A stretch of DNA of 38,217 bases from Isohypsibius dastychi (GCA_034696485.1 JAQIWT010000080.1:1-38217); one strand, 5' to 3'; positions 10,470-22,388 are shown, numbered from the stretch's first letter. Translations and numbers: made by a program. The notes: generated by a model not told the origin, from the sequence alone.

Positions 10470-11051
10470 TTTGCAACAAATCACTTAGCACTTAATTGAA
10501 CAAGACAGAAATGGGATCACTGCGTGTAATACTGTTGACAATATAAAATGCGTGGTATTAGTTCATCATCATCGCATCAACTGTCAAAGTTTACAACAGT
10601 ACCGTAACGTGTGGGAAAAACACCATGTCACGTGAAATAATAATGTCGCAGTTGTTGTGCGTTATGTAATCGACGAATATCAAAAACTAACAAAGAATGA
10701 GTTGTCACATTGTCGAACCTGCACAAGTGCACCATCATGCGGGCGAATACTACGGACGTCTAGAACAAACGATTGTCTGTATACGGTGGAGACTAATAAT
10801 CACCAGAAGTACTGTCCTAACCCTCACAGCGCATCGCATCCGCTAAGATCGCACAAACAGATTGACCGCATTTGCATAGGTGTTTTATTTGAGAACAAAA
10901 TGGCTGGTTACATCATTATCGAATCGAGAATACAGCTTGAGAGGAATCAACCACTATTACTTTGTTGGTCTGCTTAAGCGAAAAATAATCAGGAATAAAG
11001 CTCAACCGATGGACACAAAGGTCAACGTGGCTACAAATAGGATTTCAACCC
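10470..11051. other. Spacer between the two small HSP genes
   Basis: The upstream region of copy A. A plus-strand frame at 10657-10977 has no ATG start and no recognised motif. I could not identify a clean heat-shock element here. Confidence 0.4.
10884..10889 (-). promoter_or_regulatory. Possible AATAAA polyadenylation signal of small HSP copy B
   Basis: The reverse complement reads AATAAA, 163 bp past the stop of copy B at 11052-11054. The assignment rests only on sequence and position. Confidence 0.35.
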
Positions 11052-11841
11052 TCAAGCAGCTTGATTGTGAGGAGCTTCGTGGATAACCTGTTCTTCCAAT
11101 TTCTCAACCACTTCAGGCTCGTGACGAATCGCGATATCTGGACGCTTGTCAGTGTTTGGCCCAAAGAATGGCGCTTCGATATTCAAAATGCCATCCAATC
11201 CCAGTCGTGATTTGGCTTCCTCCAAATGCGTACCTTCTGGAATGCTGATGGTTCGACTGAACTGGCGATGCACCGCAAAATCCTGTAGAAAAAGGTTAGC
11301 TCAAAAAAATATGTCGGACTGGGAGGCAAAATTACGTGGGTTTTCTCTTCGTGCTTCCCAGTCACTGTTAATCGTCCTTCGCTCACTTTGACTAAAGACC
11401 AAATTCATGACAAAACTGACAGAATCCACAATGACCCATTTACTGTGAATATCCTCTGGCTGAAAACCGCTTGCATCAAGGTGGAATCGAATGAATCGAT
11501 GGCCATCTCGGTCGATGTAGATTGGTAGAATGGCGATATCTCGATTCAACTGCGTTACAAAATGCATGATGCGAAACGTATTCTGAATCCAGAAATGCTG
11601 CTTACCAGCGAGGCTATCTTCGGAGTTCGTGGCTCAAATCGCTGCTCCAGTTCTCGCATATGGCGGTTCATTCGATGAAACTGTCAAGGACGTCAAAAAT
11701 ATTAAAGACAAATGCATTCAAGTATCGCAGAGCGGTTGAATTGCTGACCTCTTCTTCGATGTGATCAGTTAAATCTTCCGTATCGAAATCACGTTGGTGT
11801 CGTCTGATGGCAGCTGGCGGCCAGTATATTGGATACATCAT
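11052..11841 (-). CDS. Small heat-shock protein (alpha-crystallin family), copy B
   Basis: Five exons close in phase to 186 aa: 11749-11841, 11606-11680, 11444-11549, 11336-11391, 11052-11282 (TGA at 11052). The start MMYPIYWPP at 11841 parallels MMFP of copy A. The open frame extends upstream but has no conserved sequence there. The domain reads IRFHLDASGFQPEDIH, KVSEGRLTVTGKHEEKTH, VHRQFSRTISIPEGTH and GLDGILNIEAPF, followed by a charged tail ending NQAA. The 56-nt exon 4 has the same length in both copies. Together the genes are a tandem duplication. The protein is probably a cytosolic holdase. A GAAacTTC pair lies about 115 bp upstream. Confidence 0.92.
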
Positions 11842-11954
11842 TGCCGACGGGACACTTTCTATTGCAAGAAAAGAAACTTGCGGAATGAGTGAAGCTGTAA
11901 TTTCCGTGAACAGCTGCTTCTCTAGCGTACATCGCAAGTTCGGCGGCGAAGCTG

Positions 11955-11962
11955 GAAACTTC
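11955..11962 (-). promoter_or_regulatory. Candidate partial heat-shock element
   Basis: GAAacTTC forms one inverted nGAAnnTTCn unit, with another GAA 7 bp away (GAAgctgGAAacTTC). It lies about 114 bp upstream of the small HSP copy B start. A full element needs three properly spaced units, so this is weak. Confidence 0.3.
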
Positions 11963-12981
11963 CCCAAATACGGCGCAGTTGTCCAATGAATACAGTCCAT
12001 CCGGGCCATTAATGCGCGGACCAGTACGAAAATGGCGTACAGCAATATACATGCGTAGCGTACCACCATGTACCAATGTACGTGCGTAGCGTAGCACCAT
12101 CTGTCCTGGCAACAATCGTACCAAGCTGGTCGAGTCGACCACACAAGGTTCCAACTGCGGAACATTCGAATGGGAGAATGTGGGGATGACACAGTCAACA
12201 TTTTACGTCAACGAAAATAGTCACTGAAGACAGAAAACATCTGAAGCCTCTCACGACACACCGGGGGTCCAATCCTTTTTTAGTTCAGATCATCGTTTGT
12301 CAACCTCACCGAGTGTGTGTCGTTGAAACAAAACTAGGTTTTCGATAATTTTCGTGGACAAGTATAATTAAGAAACTATGGTGGTATTCAGTGAGCCGAT
12401 TGTTCAAATGGTTGCAAGTCGAAAAAGGGGATCATACTGTTTTTATGACCATTCGTTTTCAGGAGGGTTCAGAGGTTCAGTAATTCAAGAGCTGACTGCA
12501 CTGTCACGTGGGTCACGTAGCAGCCATTTGGTTCTATCCGAATCTTTAGTGAAATTGGTTCTACCGGTAGCTATCCTATGCCATCACGAAATTGCAGAAA
12601 TGGAATCTTGCGCAAATAAGAAGAAGCTAATGTGAATGCCCTCTCATTGTCATGTGAACAGAACTGATCCCGACCTAAATTGGATAAAAAAGACCCTTCC
12701 GGCACCCAGTAAATTGTCACTCAAGGCTGAGAAAATTAATTTCTCACAGGAAGTAATTCTTTGAAAATGGATTAAAATGAGTTATCTGAACCGTGTCTGC
12801 GGCAAGAAATTACCCAGAAAAGGCGTTCTGCTCCGACCGACTCAAATTATCGCAGTCGGTTTGACTGCGCAATCAAACGATCTTATATTGAGAGGTGATT
12901 TATTCCGGGGTTACCCAAAGTACCCGAACCTTTCCTGTTCATACACGTCTCTCTTAACAGCGAATACAGTTTGCCCATACC
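11963..12981. other. Intergenic between HSP copy B and the first receptor
   Basis: Includes two adjacent near-copies of a 20-bp unit (atgcgtagcgtaccaccat and gtgcgtagcgtagcaccat) at 12050-12101. No exon was recognised. The 85-codon plus-strand frame at 12378 has no motif. Confidence 0.4.
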
Positions 12982-15425
12982 ATGTACCTTGCCTTGATCA
13001 CCATCCTGAGCATCCACATCATTTCATGCAGATCTTCGAATAGCGTTCTGCGGGTCCACATTGGAACACTCGGAGTATCCCAACCGACGACCTTGACCGC
13101 AATACCGTATTATGCTCCGGTATTAGAAACAGCTCTCAACGAGTCGCGGATCCGTTACGCAGGGTCACTCGACATAACTCACACTTATATCACTAATGAT
13201 CAGATCACTGAATGCAACCCAGCACTATTGACTGATGCAGAGCGAATCTTATCTGAATGGTATTACGCCAACGACCAGAAATACGACGTACTACTCACTC
13301 TATCATCTGGTTAGCGTTGATCAAAAAAATTTTTCTTTTCTTTGAAAAGCTTGTTTCAGGGTGCAGTGAAGCCAACCTGACAAGTCGACTAGCTGCAGAG
13401 TGGAATATTCTTCAGATAACCAGGTGAGATACAAGCAATCCACGAAACGTGGTGGACCACCAGTATGAGGTTATTTGGTGGGCTACACTAAACAATTAAA
13501 AACGTGGTACGGCGCACAATCAAGAAGTGTTTTAGGCTGCCTGGGCAACGGTCAAGTTTCCTGAAATCTGCATATTTTTCTGACGTATGCTTTTTTTAAC
13601 ATCATTATTGATTCTAATGTTAGATGGGCTTATACCGATAATTACTGTCCTAAACGGATGAGCGAACCCCCCCCCCCCCCCCCCACTTCTGTGGTTCTGG
13701 AAAAACTGGTGTTTGGGAGCACTAAAATGCATCCCTTTCTGGAACTCTTCCCTTTTGGCGGTGCTTTACTCCCTCCCAGTTCAGAATATTTGGTTTGGTT
13801 AAGTTGATAATGTATGCTCAGAGTGGTGGTCGTCCACGTTTCGTGCAATGCTTGTAGCTGATTGAATAGCAAACATTGGTGTATATTTTATTGCAGCTCC
13901 TCCGATGAAGGTCACAACCGTGATGGCATCATTGCTCCCAACTGGATAGCACTGACGAGAGCCACAGCCATATACGGCATCTGGGCAATGGAGGCACTAT
14001 TCAGTCGATACAACTGGATGTCCATCTACGTGGTTCACTGTGTTGGATCATCACAAATATTCGAGAATTACGTGTCACAAACCTTCAGATATCTTCGTGG
14101 AAGACCATTCTTGCAAGTCACCCTCCGTAAGGTGAACTTCATAAACAACTCACCAAATGAAAACAAGGAGCAGTTTGTCGATCTTTTGGAACATTTCAGC
14201 TCGAGGTCAAGGGGTATCACGCCCATACTAAAAACACCATGTTTGCCGAAGTCTGATTGAACATCTTTTAGTTATGCTCTACTTTGGTCACAGCAACGGT
14301 CTGCGGAGTCTACTTGTGAATGCTGCGCTTCTCAAAATGACAAACGGAGAACACATTTACATTGGTTCACAACCGTTGATGAACGCCGTCAACGAAGGAA
14401 CCTATGAATGGAAAAGAAATGACTTGTTTGATAAGGTATTAAATTTACCATTTTTGACGAGCTTTTGAGCAGATTTGTTTTGGGACTGTACAGATTGCGC
14501 AAGTGGCATTTCGCTCAGTTCTGATAGTCGGCAGCAAACTGTCCGCGGTGAGCGATCAGGATGCAATCAAACTCCGACGAAGGCAAGAAATGTGGAGTGC
14601 AATGACCGCATCTCGTCTTAACGCTACCATGAAGCCTGTGGTTCGTATTGCTGTTACCCTGCTGACATCCCACACATGAAAGTTTTTAGGTTCCCGGAAA
14701 TGTGATTGCAAACATGGGCATGCATATGATCACCGAGGTGCGAGTGAATGATTTCGAATTTTGTTTGACCCCTTGACAGAACCCAGTTCTAGGTGCTGAA
14801 TGACACATTCAGTCTAGAACCAACCTTCAACTTTCGGCGTGGTGACCTTTTGCTGAACAGATTCGTCAAACGCACATTCCAGTCTGAAATGGGTATCTTT
14901 CAACTAAGCCCACGTGGCGATGTATTTGTCGTCAAAACTATTAAGTCATATAACCCATCTATCGGAAAGTTCGAGGTACCCCCGACTGAAAATTGCCGAG
15001 GTAAACGTTCTTCACTTTCTTTTGCTAGGTTTCTTTTGAGTTCGACAAAACCCTATCGGTGTCCGGCGCAATTTTCTGGCCAGGTGAAAACGCCCCAGCT
15101 AACGAGCCAAAGTGCGGCTACTCTGCCAACAAGTGCCATTCCAACCAAGGTCGGCCCTTATGTTTTGTTGTCCACCCAAAGATTTTGACGTTTCGTTTTG
15201 TCTGAGATGCAGATTCACGGATTCGATGGATTTCGCTTCTCCTTGTTTTTATTGTTCCGGCTGGCATGGCAGTCTGGTAAGACAAGTCCTTTGTAGTCTC
15301 CAAGTCATTGAGTTACTTTCGGATTTAGGAATCGTTTTCAAGTTAAGGCAGAACGCTGGTGGTTCATTGATGCTACGGTGAAACTGGATCGGTTCTCCCC
15401 GAACAAATGTGATCGAGTCGAATGA
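12982..15425 (+). CDS. ANF-receptor-like single-pass receptor lacking a cyclase, copy 1
   Basis: Ten exons close in phase to 510 aa: 12982-13309, 13360-13423, 13897-14213, 14272-14435, 14494-14640, 14690-14737, 14793-14975, 15029-15149, 15213-15276, 15329-15425 (TGA). Residues 1-16 are a signal peptide ending SIHIISC. The ectodomain has the periplasmic-binding-like ANF receptor plan: RVHIGTLGV, SEWYYANDQKYDVLLTLSSGCS, APNW...IYVVHCVG, VMLYFGHSNGLRSLL, KRTFQSEMGIF and a Cys-bounded juxtamembrane CGYSANKC. One TM helix follows (WISLLLVFIVPAGMAVW). The cytoplasmic tail is about 32 residues with AERWWFI and then a stop. Receptor guanylyl cyclases have a similar Trp-containing stretch just before the kinase-homology domain; here nothing follows. 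The ligand is unknown. Confidence 0.88.
13667..13684. repeat. Run of 18 C
   Basis: Homopolymer in the second intron of receptor copy 1. It is one of several long C or G runs in introns and spacers of this window. Confidence 0.8.
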
Positions 15426-15897
15426 ATAATTTTTTCATCGGTTATTCCATGTCGTCACTAGCTAGCTACTCTCTGAAAATCGTACATTTCGATCGACTCG
15501 CTTAGTCTCACTTTTGCTCATTCGAAGTTGTTTCTGTGACCCCGGCCACTAGCCCTTCGTATTCTGTTGTTCACTCACCTTCATGCAATTCTAGCATTTG
15601 TGTACACGCTCTCTTTGTTCACCATAATTTGCAAGTAATCGCGGGTAAAAGAAACTGCACTTCTCGTGACATTCCAACTTCGAAAGAACGGTCTCGTGCC
15701 AGCTAATCTCCCCAACTGCCTAATGCCAACCTGCGAGTTGGACGCAATAATAATTTCTGAAGAAGCTCAAGTTTTGCCAGCGATTTGCCCTCGAACTTTC
15801 GAAGTGGATCGGTTTTCCACGAACAAATGTGTTCGAGACAAATGGTTTCCTTTTTTTGCTGTTTTTCCATGTCTTCACTAGCTACTATCTCGAAATC
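15385..15897 (+). repeat. Direct repeat of the last receptor exon and its 3' flank
   Basis: Bases 15385-15490 (end of exon 10 plus 3' flank, starting tggatcggttctcc) recur at 15805-15897 with about 80 percent identity by eye. The second copy keeps ccgaacaaatgt-like and ccatgtc(g/t)tcactagcta blocks but not the stop context. It is a partial tandem duplication of the gene's 3' end. Confidence 0.6.
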
Positions 15898-16880
15898 GAA
15901 CAGAAGAAGCGTTTGCATGAACTGACCACGCTCAGTCCATCACGGTGGATCCGCGTGGTTTGATAAAAAACACGGTGGAAATATGTAACATCTTACGTCT
16001 CGATAATCTGATAGTCTTATGTTTGTTACGGCAGCGGAGCGACACGGACAAAACGAGGTCTTCAGCATTGACATAGAGCTTGACCTCAACAGAAAAATAA
16101 TCGAAGTGGGCAACCTACAATAACCTCTAATTAGACCGACAAAAGGTGGTCTCTGTTGGCTAAGTCGGTTTATTTTATGATTTATAAAGCCTCACGTTTC
16201 GTTTTCTATAGCAATTCGCCATCGAATGTCGGTAAATTAGATATTTGAGAGTTGCTTCAAATGTTATCCAATACAGACCTCAGACACCAAAATCACATGG
16301 TTTCCGCTGTCGCGTTTATTTAAACCAGAACGTCCCGCTGACCACTGTTTTTAATGAGAGAACCTGCATTCACTGAATGTTTTCGCTTGGTATCTCGCCA
16401 CGGCCATTCCAGAAAATGATATTTAATAATTACGTCCAGAATTCGACGACGATGTGGTAGTCAGGAAATTCGAGCTTAAGGCCGTCGGCGCAATAATTGG
16501 TAAAACGAGGGCGTTTTTTAGACTGTCACGAGATTACGGGCTCCAGCCCATAGCTGGCTTCTGTCTCATCGTTCGTGGTCATGGGGTCTTCTTTCTTTGT
16601 TCATGAGAAAAAAGTAAGCTAACGTGTCTGTTGAGGTATTATATTCACTCAGTTAATTCCGGAAAGAACAGTCGTCGCGGAAACACGAACCAAAAACATC
16701 AAAGGTAATTTCGTAATTATTTCGTTTCTAGAAAAGCAATTATCGCTTGCAGACGAAGCCTTATTTCCACTGAATGTATGACGTTCAGGAAACATCATTG
16801 GGACCCGGAGGGATATCCCAGAAACCCTGATCATCTCTGAAACCTCAATATCATTCGACATTCACTGTCTTGATTACACC
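15898..16880. other. Intergenic between receptor copies 1 and 2
   Basis: I looked for kinase-homology or cyclase exons and found none. No other gene was recognised in this stretch. Confidence 0.5.
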
Positions 16881-19130
16881 ATGTATTTTTATTCCATGTA
16901 TTCTAACTTCCACGTTCTTAGCTTTGTTCTAACTTGCTCATCCAGCAGATTGCTTAGGGTTCACATTGGAACGTTGGGAGTTTCACATCCCGCAACACTG
17001 ATAACGTTGCCATACTTGGCTCCTGCACTGGAAACAGTACTGCACGAATCCAGAATTCGATATTCCAAGAATCTTAATCTAACACACAGCTACATCACCG
17101 ATCAAACCATTACGGAATGCAACCCAGCCCTGCTCGCAAATGCTGAGCGTCTGCTATCCGAATGGTATTATGTAAACGACCATAAATATGATTTACTTCT
17201 GACGCTTTCTACGGGTGAGTGTTTTTGGGACTGAGAGCAGCTCTGAAAATCTGCCTCTTAGTTATATCTAAGTGTTATTCTAGGATGTAGTGAGGTTAGC
17301 CTCACAAGCCGGCTCGCTGCCGAGTGGAACATTTTGCAAATAACAAGGTGAGGTGTTAAAGTATTAGGATTTAGAGACTTCACAATCGCAACAGTGTATT
17401 ATGCTATCAAGCAGCAATAACATATATTTTTTTGGGGGGAGGGGGGGGGGTTGCAAGTCTTGTAATTGCCGAAGTAAAATTCAGGGGTTCATGGATAGTT
17501 TCCATGTTCTCGATCTTGTCTCCTTTGCAGACCGATCAGATCAGTGTAATGTTGTTACTTTCCAGCGCGTCCGATGAGGGACATAACCGTGATGGGGTCA
17601 TTGCACCCAACTGGATCTCACTCACAAGAGGCACGACCATGTACGGTATTCTGGCGATGGAGGAGTTATTCAAGCAATACATTTGGACCTCGATCTATGT
17701 TGTTCATTGCGTTGGTTCGACCCAAATATTCGAAAACCACGCTCTGCAAACCTATGCATATTTCCGCGGGAAGCCGTACTTTCAGGTTACGTTCCGCAGG
17801 GTCAACTTCATCTTCGCTGCTCCAGATGAAAATCCAGACCAGTTTGCAGATCTTCTACTTGATTTTAATTCAAGATCAAGAAGTATTCCATACCCCGAGT
17901 TCAGACCCCTACTTTCTATACTGACAGCCTTTGTGCGTTTCTCATAGTCATGCTTTACTTTGGACACAGTGATGGCCTACGTAGCCTGCTTGTCAATGCT
18001 GCAAGTATGAACATGACAAGCGGAGACCACATCTACATCGGAGCACAACCATTTATGAACACAGCCAACGAGGGAACGTACAGCTGGCAGAAAAATGACT
18101 CATTTGACAAGGTAACTAACCTTTGTCCGATCTGTCCTGAAACTCAATGCTTCTCGTAAAATGGCTAGATCGCGATGATCGCCTTTCGTTCAGTGCTCAC
18201 AGTTGGATCAAAATTGCCGGAGCTTTCAAAAAATGAAGCGGAATTAATCAAGAGGACACAGGCAGGCTGGAGCCGAGTCACTGCATCTCGTCTCAATACT
18301 TCGATGAAGCCAGTGGTAATTTCCAGGCATCAGGAAGAGCACGAGTGCACTCAGCACAGATTACCATACTGCATTTTCAGATACCCGGAATCGTGGCTGC
18401 ACATATGGGGATGTACATGGCTACTGAGGTGGAGTAAACTCAGTGGACCACAGTTTCAAGCTCTGAACGTAACCAGGTTTAGGTTCTGAATGAGACGTAC
18501 ACTCTGGAGCCTTCGTTCGATTTCAAGCGCGGCGATCTTCTTTTGAAGAGGTTCCTGAACCGAACTTTCAATTGTGAGATGGGGAGTACTCCACTCAGTT
18601 CACGAGGGGATGTATTTGTAGTGAAAACGATCAAGTCGCACAATCCATCCACTGGAACGTTCGAGGTGTGACAATAGTTTCGCATCGCATCGCATCGCTT
18701 CACGTTTCTTCTTGTAGGTCTCCCTTGAATATGACGAAAGATTGTATGCAGTTGGGCCAATTCACTGGCCTGGAGGCTACGCACCCTTGAATGAGCCAAT
18801 CTGTGGCTACTTGGCCAACAAGTGCCAGGTGCCATCGGGTGAGCTTGGTTTCTGGGTTGTTGATAAACCGGACGATTACATCTACTCTCGTATAGATCTG
18901 GATAGTCGATGGGCTTTATTTTTGCTGGCTGTGATAGCTCCAACGAGCATCATGTTCTGGTGAGAGCATACGACGTGCTTGATGAGAAAAACGTTCGAAT
19001 ACCAAACAAACCTTGTGTTATTGTCAATCACAGGAATCACTTCCGTAAGATGGAAGCGGAGAAGCGTTGGTGGCTTATTGAAGGGCGACGTCTCCAGCCG
19101 GATTCCGACAAAACATCTGCTTTCAAATGA
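16881..19130 (+). CDS. ANF-receptor-like single-pass receptor lacking a cyclase, copy 2
   Basis: Ten exons close in phase to 512 aa: 16881-17214, 17284-17347, 17566-17882, 17948-18111, 18169-18315, 18381-18428, 18483-18665, 18718-18838, 18896-18959, 19034-19130 (TGA). Exons 2-10 have exactly the lengths of copy 1 (64, 317, 164, 147, 48, 183, 121, 64, 97 nt); only the signal-peptide exon differs (+6). The N-terminus MYFYSMYSNFHVLSFVLTC is a probable signal peptide. Conserved blocks include RVHIGTLGV, DEGHNRDGVIAPNW, MLYFGHSDGLRSLLVNA and CGYLANKC. The TM helix is WALFLLAVIAPTSIMFW, followed by about 32 residues with EKRWWLIEG. No catalytic exons follow. It is a tandem duplicate under evident coding constraint and probably binds a peptide or similar ligand at the cell surface. 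Confidence 0.88.
17434..17450. repeat. G-rich run in receptor intron
   Basis: Six G, an A, then ten G, in the second intron of receptor copy 2. The second intron of copy 1 also holds a homopolymer, but a run of C. Confidence 0.75.
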
Positions 19131-19687
19131 GAAAATAAGCTGGCTTAAGATTGCCTTCATTTAATTTGCTATAATATTCAGATTCAACCACATGAATTCG
19201 TTGTAAGCGTGGAAGAATTCTGAAAGGCTCATCTAATATTTTTGTTTGTCCTGATAAAATGCAAATTCCTCCAACATCCATTCCTTCTATTTTTAAAATC
19301 CTCCAGTTTTTCAACGAGTTAGGCAACTTGTTATACTCAGTACTCTCGTGCCCGGTGTGCTGCCAACTGCAAAGAGATAAACTTGATGTTAGTTGCATAT
19401 ACTTGAATGTGATTTGATATCGACAGCTGTGACTGAAATGACGTTTATCGCGCGGGAAATAGTACCGCAACGGCCGACCTTCTGAAAGCGGATGATCCTT
19501 CCCCCTCGAGATTGTCCGCCTGCGACACCCGCGCAATCTTAACGACAACACGTGAGAATAACCATGGTTCTGATGGTTTTTGTTGGGAAACTTCTACCAC
19601 TTCGATGATTCTACGAATCTGATCACATGATCACGCTGATGAAAGTTTCATTTCATGAACTTTCAGACACTAAAACATCACTTCTGC
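19131..19687 (-). other. Spacer with an unrecognised minus-strand open frame
   Basis: A frame spans 19123-19551 on the minus strand. Its 3' part begins after a good acceptor (tctctttgcag, exon side from about 19371) and reads WQHTGHESTEYNKLPNS and then RILPRLQRIHVVES. It overlaps the end of receptor copy 2 in the antisense direction. I found no start exon or family. It may be an unannotated exon or chance. Confidence 0.25.
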
Positions 19688-22333
19688 TCACTCATCAGAC
19701 AACCAGGGGCTCAGTGTCCCATTTGTATAGACAGTCTTAGATAACGGATCTGGAGGTTGTCGAGCTTGGGGGTACACGGCAGTATCGTTATACGCTTTCA
19801 GCTTGTCCATCATTCTGGCCAGAACAACGGTCTTAGACGCAGCGAGATTCACATACTCGCAAGGATCAGCCACGACATCAAACAAACAGGGTGCCACATT
19901 CGCATCACAAGGAATTCGATTTGAGCCATCACAGAATATGGCACCTGTATCGTCATGTATGTACGATGTATTGAAACCAACTGGCAAATCCCTGAAATCA
20001 AAATAAATCAAAAGATCGGAAATATTAGTCGTGGAACTCAAGAAAGCGTGAAACTCATCTTTACCAAGAATCAAGCCTGGTTCCGTTGCTGATGGCAGTT
20101 CCGATGATAATTTTATACTGTTTCCAGCGATACGCGTATTCTTGAATTCTCGGGGTTGGGTCGAGCTGAATGACGACATCTTTTCGTGGTGATGGTTTCC
20201 GTTGGGAAATGGAATTCCAGATATTCAACCCATCAAGGTTACTTGGCAGCTCAGCTGTATCACCGCCCCCAAGCTCGAAGAATGTCGGAAGCCAATCAAT
20301 TATATGGTACAATTCGTATGAAACATATCCCTTCTGTTTCAAAAGCGGACTCCAAACGAATGTTGTTGTGCGAACTCCGCCTTCCCATCTAGACACGACT
20401 CAATTACAACCATATTTATTTAATCCGAAAAATACTCACTGGGAAACCTTCTCGCCTCTCAAGGGCCAATTGTTCCCGTAAGTTGTCGGCTGTGGGGAGA
20501 AGTACTCACCAGGAGGTCCAGTGCCACCATTATCAGATTGGAAGACGATGATTGTGTTATCCAGAATCCCTTTTCTTTCCAAAGCGGCGTGAACTCGGCC
20601 CACCGAATCATCCAAACTTGCCATCGTTGCTGCAATTTGGGAATTACAGCATGATTTTGTGAAGTACTCTGTGGTGTATACGCACCGGCGTATTTTCGCC
20701 TGCCGATATCTTGGATGTGAGAGAATCTGTCGATGTCTTCCTGTGGGGCTTGCACGGGCTCGTAGGCATTGGCCCAGTGCGGCGCAGCATGTGACAAATA
20801 AAGAAATAAGGGCTGTAAAATTCACAGAGTTAGTCTCACTTTCAAATCGTTGTGAGTGTTATACTTTGTCGGCTTCATGGTTCTCAATGATGTCTTCAGC
20901 CTTTTCCGTGAACAACTTTGTCGCATACCGACCAAGATATTGCCATTGGGGTGTGGTGTTCTCGAACAGGTCAAAGCCGAAGTGCTCATAATTTGTCTGA
21001 AATCAACTGAGTTTTGCCATTTCATAAATTGCCTGGGAGGTTGGCGTACCCCAAGAGTCGCCGTGTAGTTAAAATAATCAATGCTTCCCATATGAAATCC
21101 GAAAAATGAATCGAATCCTCTTCGAGCTGCACAAAGCAATTTCGTTGCAGGGCTACTGCGTTCGATCGACTGATATTTTCCAACTTACTTGGGGTGTAGG
21201 CTGGTCGGTGATATCCGAGATGCCACTGCAACATATCGAAGGAACCCATTTCACTTTAGCGGAATGATAAGTTACAAATACGTCTCCTCCAATATTTCTA
21301 GCACACCCCCTGATTCACTTACCGTGCTTCTTTATACGAGGGGTGTGCTAAAAATATTGGAGGAGACGTATTGTAAGACATCGAGTCATATGAGCTTCGT
21401 AGCTCTCGTAATAATGCGTTTATGGCGGGGGTGGGGGGCACTGGCCCCAGATCAGATTTTTCTGGCTCCAAACTGTTGATTCCACATCGGTACATCTGAC
21501 AGTCACGCTTTCTGCGATCGCGGATTTCCGGTAGGATGGGAAATATGTATTCTACGTTCATGGCTTTAATCGTAAATTTTTGAGTTTTGGCCCCGAATGA
21601 TCCAGCATATACAATCTCATACTGAATTACTGTAGATCTTTGATTCCATATATCTTCAAAACTCCCATCATTTCCCACTCTCAGAGATTCAGAACTCTCT
21701 TAGCTTCAAAACCGCTGTTCGTCTCATTTTATCAGCTGGACCGCTGCATGAAATGATGGAACGTTTGAGTGTAAATACACTCGTGGGCTGTTGAGGTCAT
21801 GTGTCAAACACTATTTGCTCAGTTACCTTTCCGATCATATGTGTTCTGTAACCCAGATCCTTCATGTATTCCGGCATCAGTTTCTCTTTCAAGGATAACC
21901 CTCGTCGTTCACCCAGTCCCAGCACTCCGCTTTGCAAGCCTTATAACCCAATTCATGAGAAAGTTTTGACATGAAAACATGCTCGAGTCATGTCTGCTGA
22001 CCTAAGCGGAACGGATACTTGGCGGTCATTAGGGCGACTCTGGAGGGTGTGCAGACATACTGGGCATACATGCTGTTTAGTATCACTCCTTCATGAGCTA
22101 GACGGTCAATATTGGGGGTCTGCATCTCACCATAGCCATGGAAACTGACATCGCTCCAGCCCTGTTTCAAATACAATATGGCCGAATATTGCATTAACCA
22201 CAGGGGTTATCTCACTGACCAGGTCGTCACAAAGGATAAAAACAATGTTTGGCTGCTTTTTCTTCCCAAGAACAAGAGGCACGCTGATCGACAATGCAAG
22301 CAAAAGAAACAGAATCTTGAAAAATCCGGCCAT
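19688..22333 (-). CDS. Arylsulfatase B-like sulfatase
   Basis: Ten exons close in phase to 525 aa: 22220-22333, 22002-22161, 21827-21939, 21189-21225, 21050-21126, 20865-20996, 20686-20812, 20440-20629, 20065-20388, 19688-19991 (TGA at 19688). Residues 1-23 are a signal peptide. The active site is intact: metal-binding CDD (35-37), CTPSR at 75-79 whose Cys is converted to formylglycine, GKWHLG (128-133), SHAAPHW and SDNGG (285-289). Family marks [30 protein letters not shown] and [16 protein letters not shown] place it with N-acetylgalactosamine-4-sulfatases. These remove sulfate from glycosaminoglycans in lysosomes or outside cells. The signature continues VALMTA where most family members have T-G. 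Intron 3 (21226-21826) contains a hairpin-forming inverted repeat. Confidence 0.93.
21277..21372. repeat. Inverted repeat with 33-bp arms in arylsulfatase intron 3
   Basis: Arms 21277-21309 (aatacgtctcctccaatatt...) and 21340-21372 are reverse complements at 32 of 33 positions, separated by 30 bp. Complementarity extends a few bases further with one indel (ttacaa). The near-identity suggests a recent foldback insertion or gene-conversion-maintained hairpin. Confidence 0.8.
21680..21790. repeat. Dispersed repeat also found near 3885
   Basis: The block with gaactctctt, tctcatttt and cagctggaccgct followed by gaaatgatgg resembles 3885-3960. It lies inside arylsulfatase intron 3. Confidence 0.45.
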
Positions 22334-22388
22334 TTTTCTCAGAGTTGCGGCCGGTTTGAGGTTCTCAGATCGCCGTCCGAAATCACTG

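Noticed and set aside
10657-10977. 106-codon plus-strand frame with several Cys
   Set aside because: No ATG at its start, no signal peptide, no splice partners and no similarity I recognise.
11842-12201. Upstream extension of small HSP copy B to a longer N-terminus
   Set aside because: No conserved sequence, and the paralogue starts with the equivalent MM pair. The ATG at 11841 is preferred.
18479-18943. 154-codon minus-strand open frame
   Set aside because: Antisense shadow of receptor copy 2 exons 7-9, with no motif.
20490-20509. Putative intron in the arylsulfatase at gtgagtacttctccccacag
   Set aside because: Removing 20 nt shifts the frame. Reading through keeps NNWPLRG in frame, so this is exonic.
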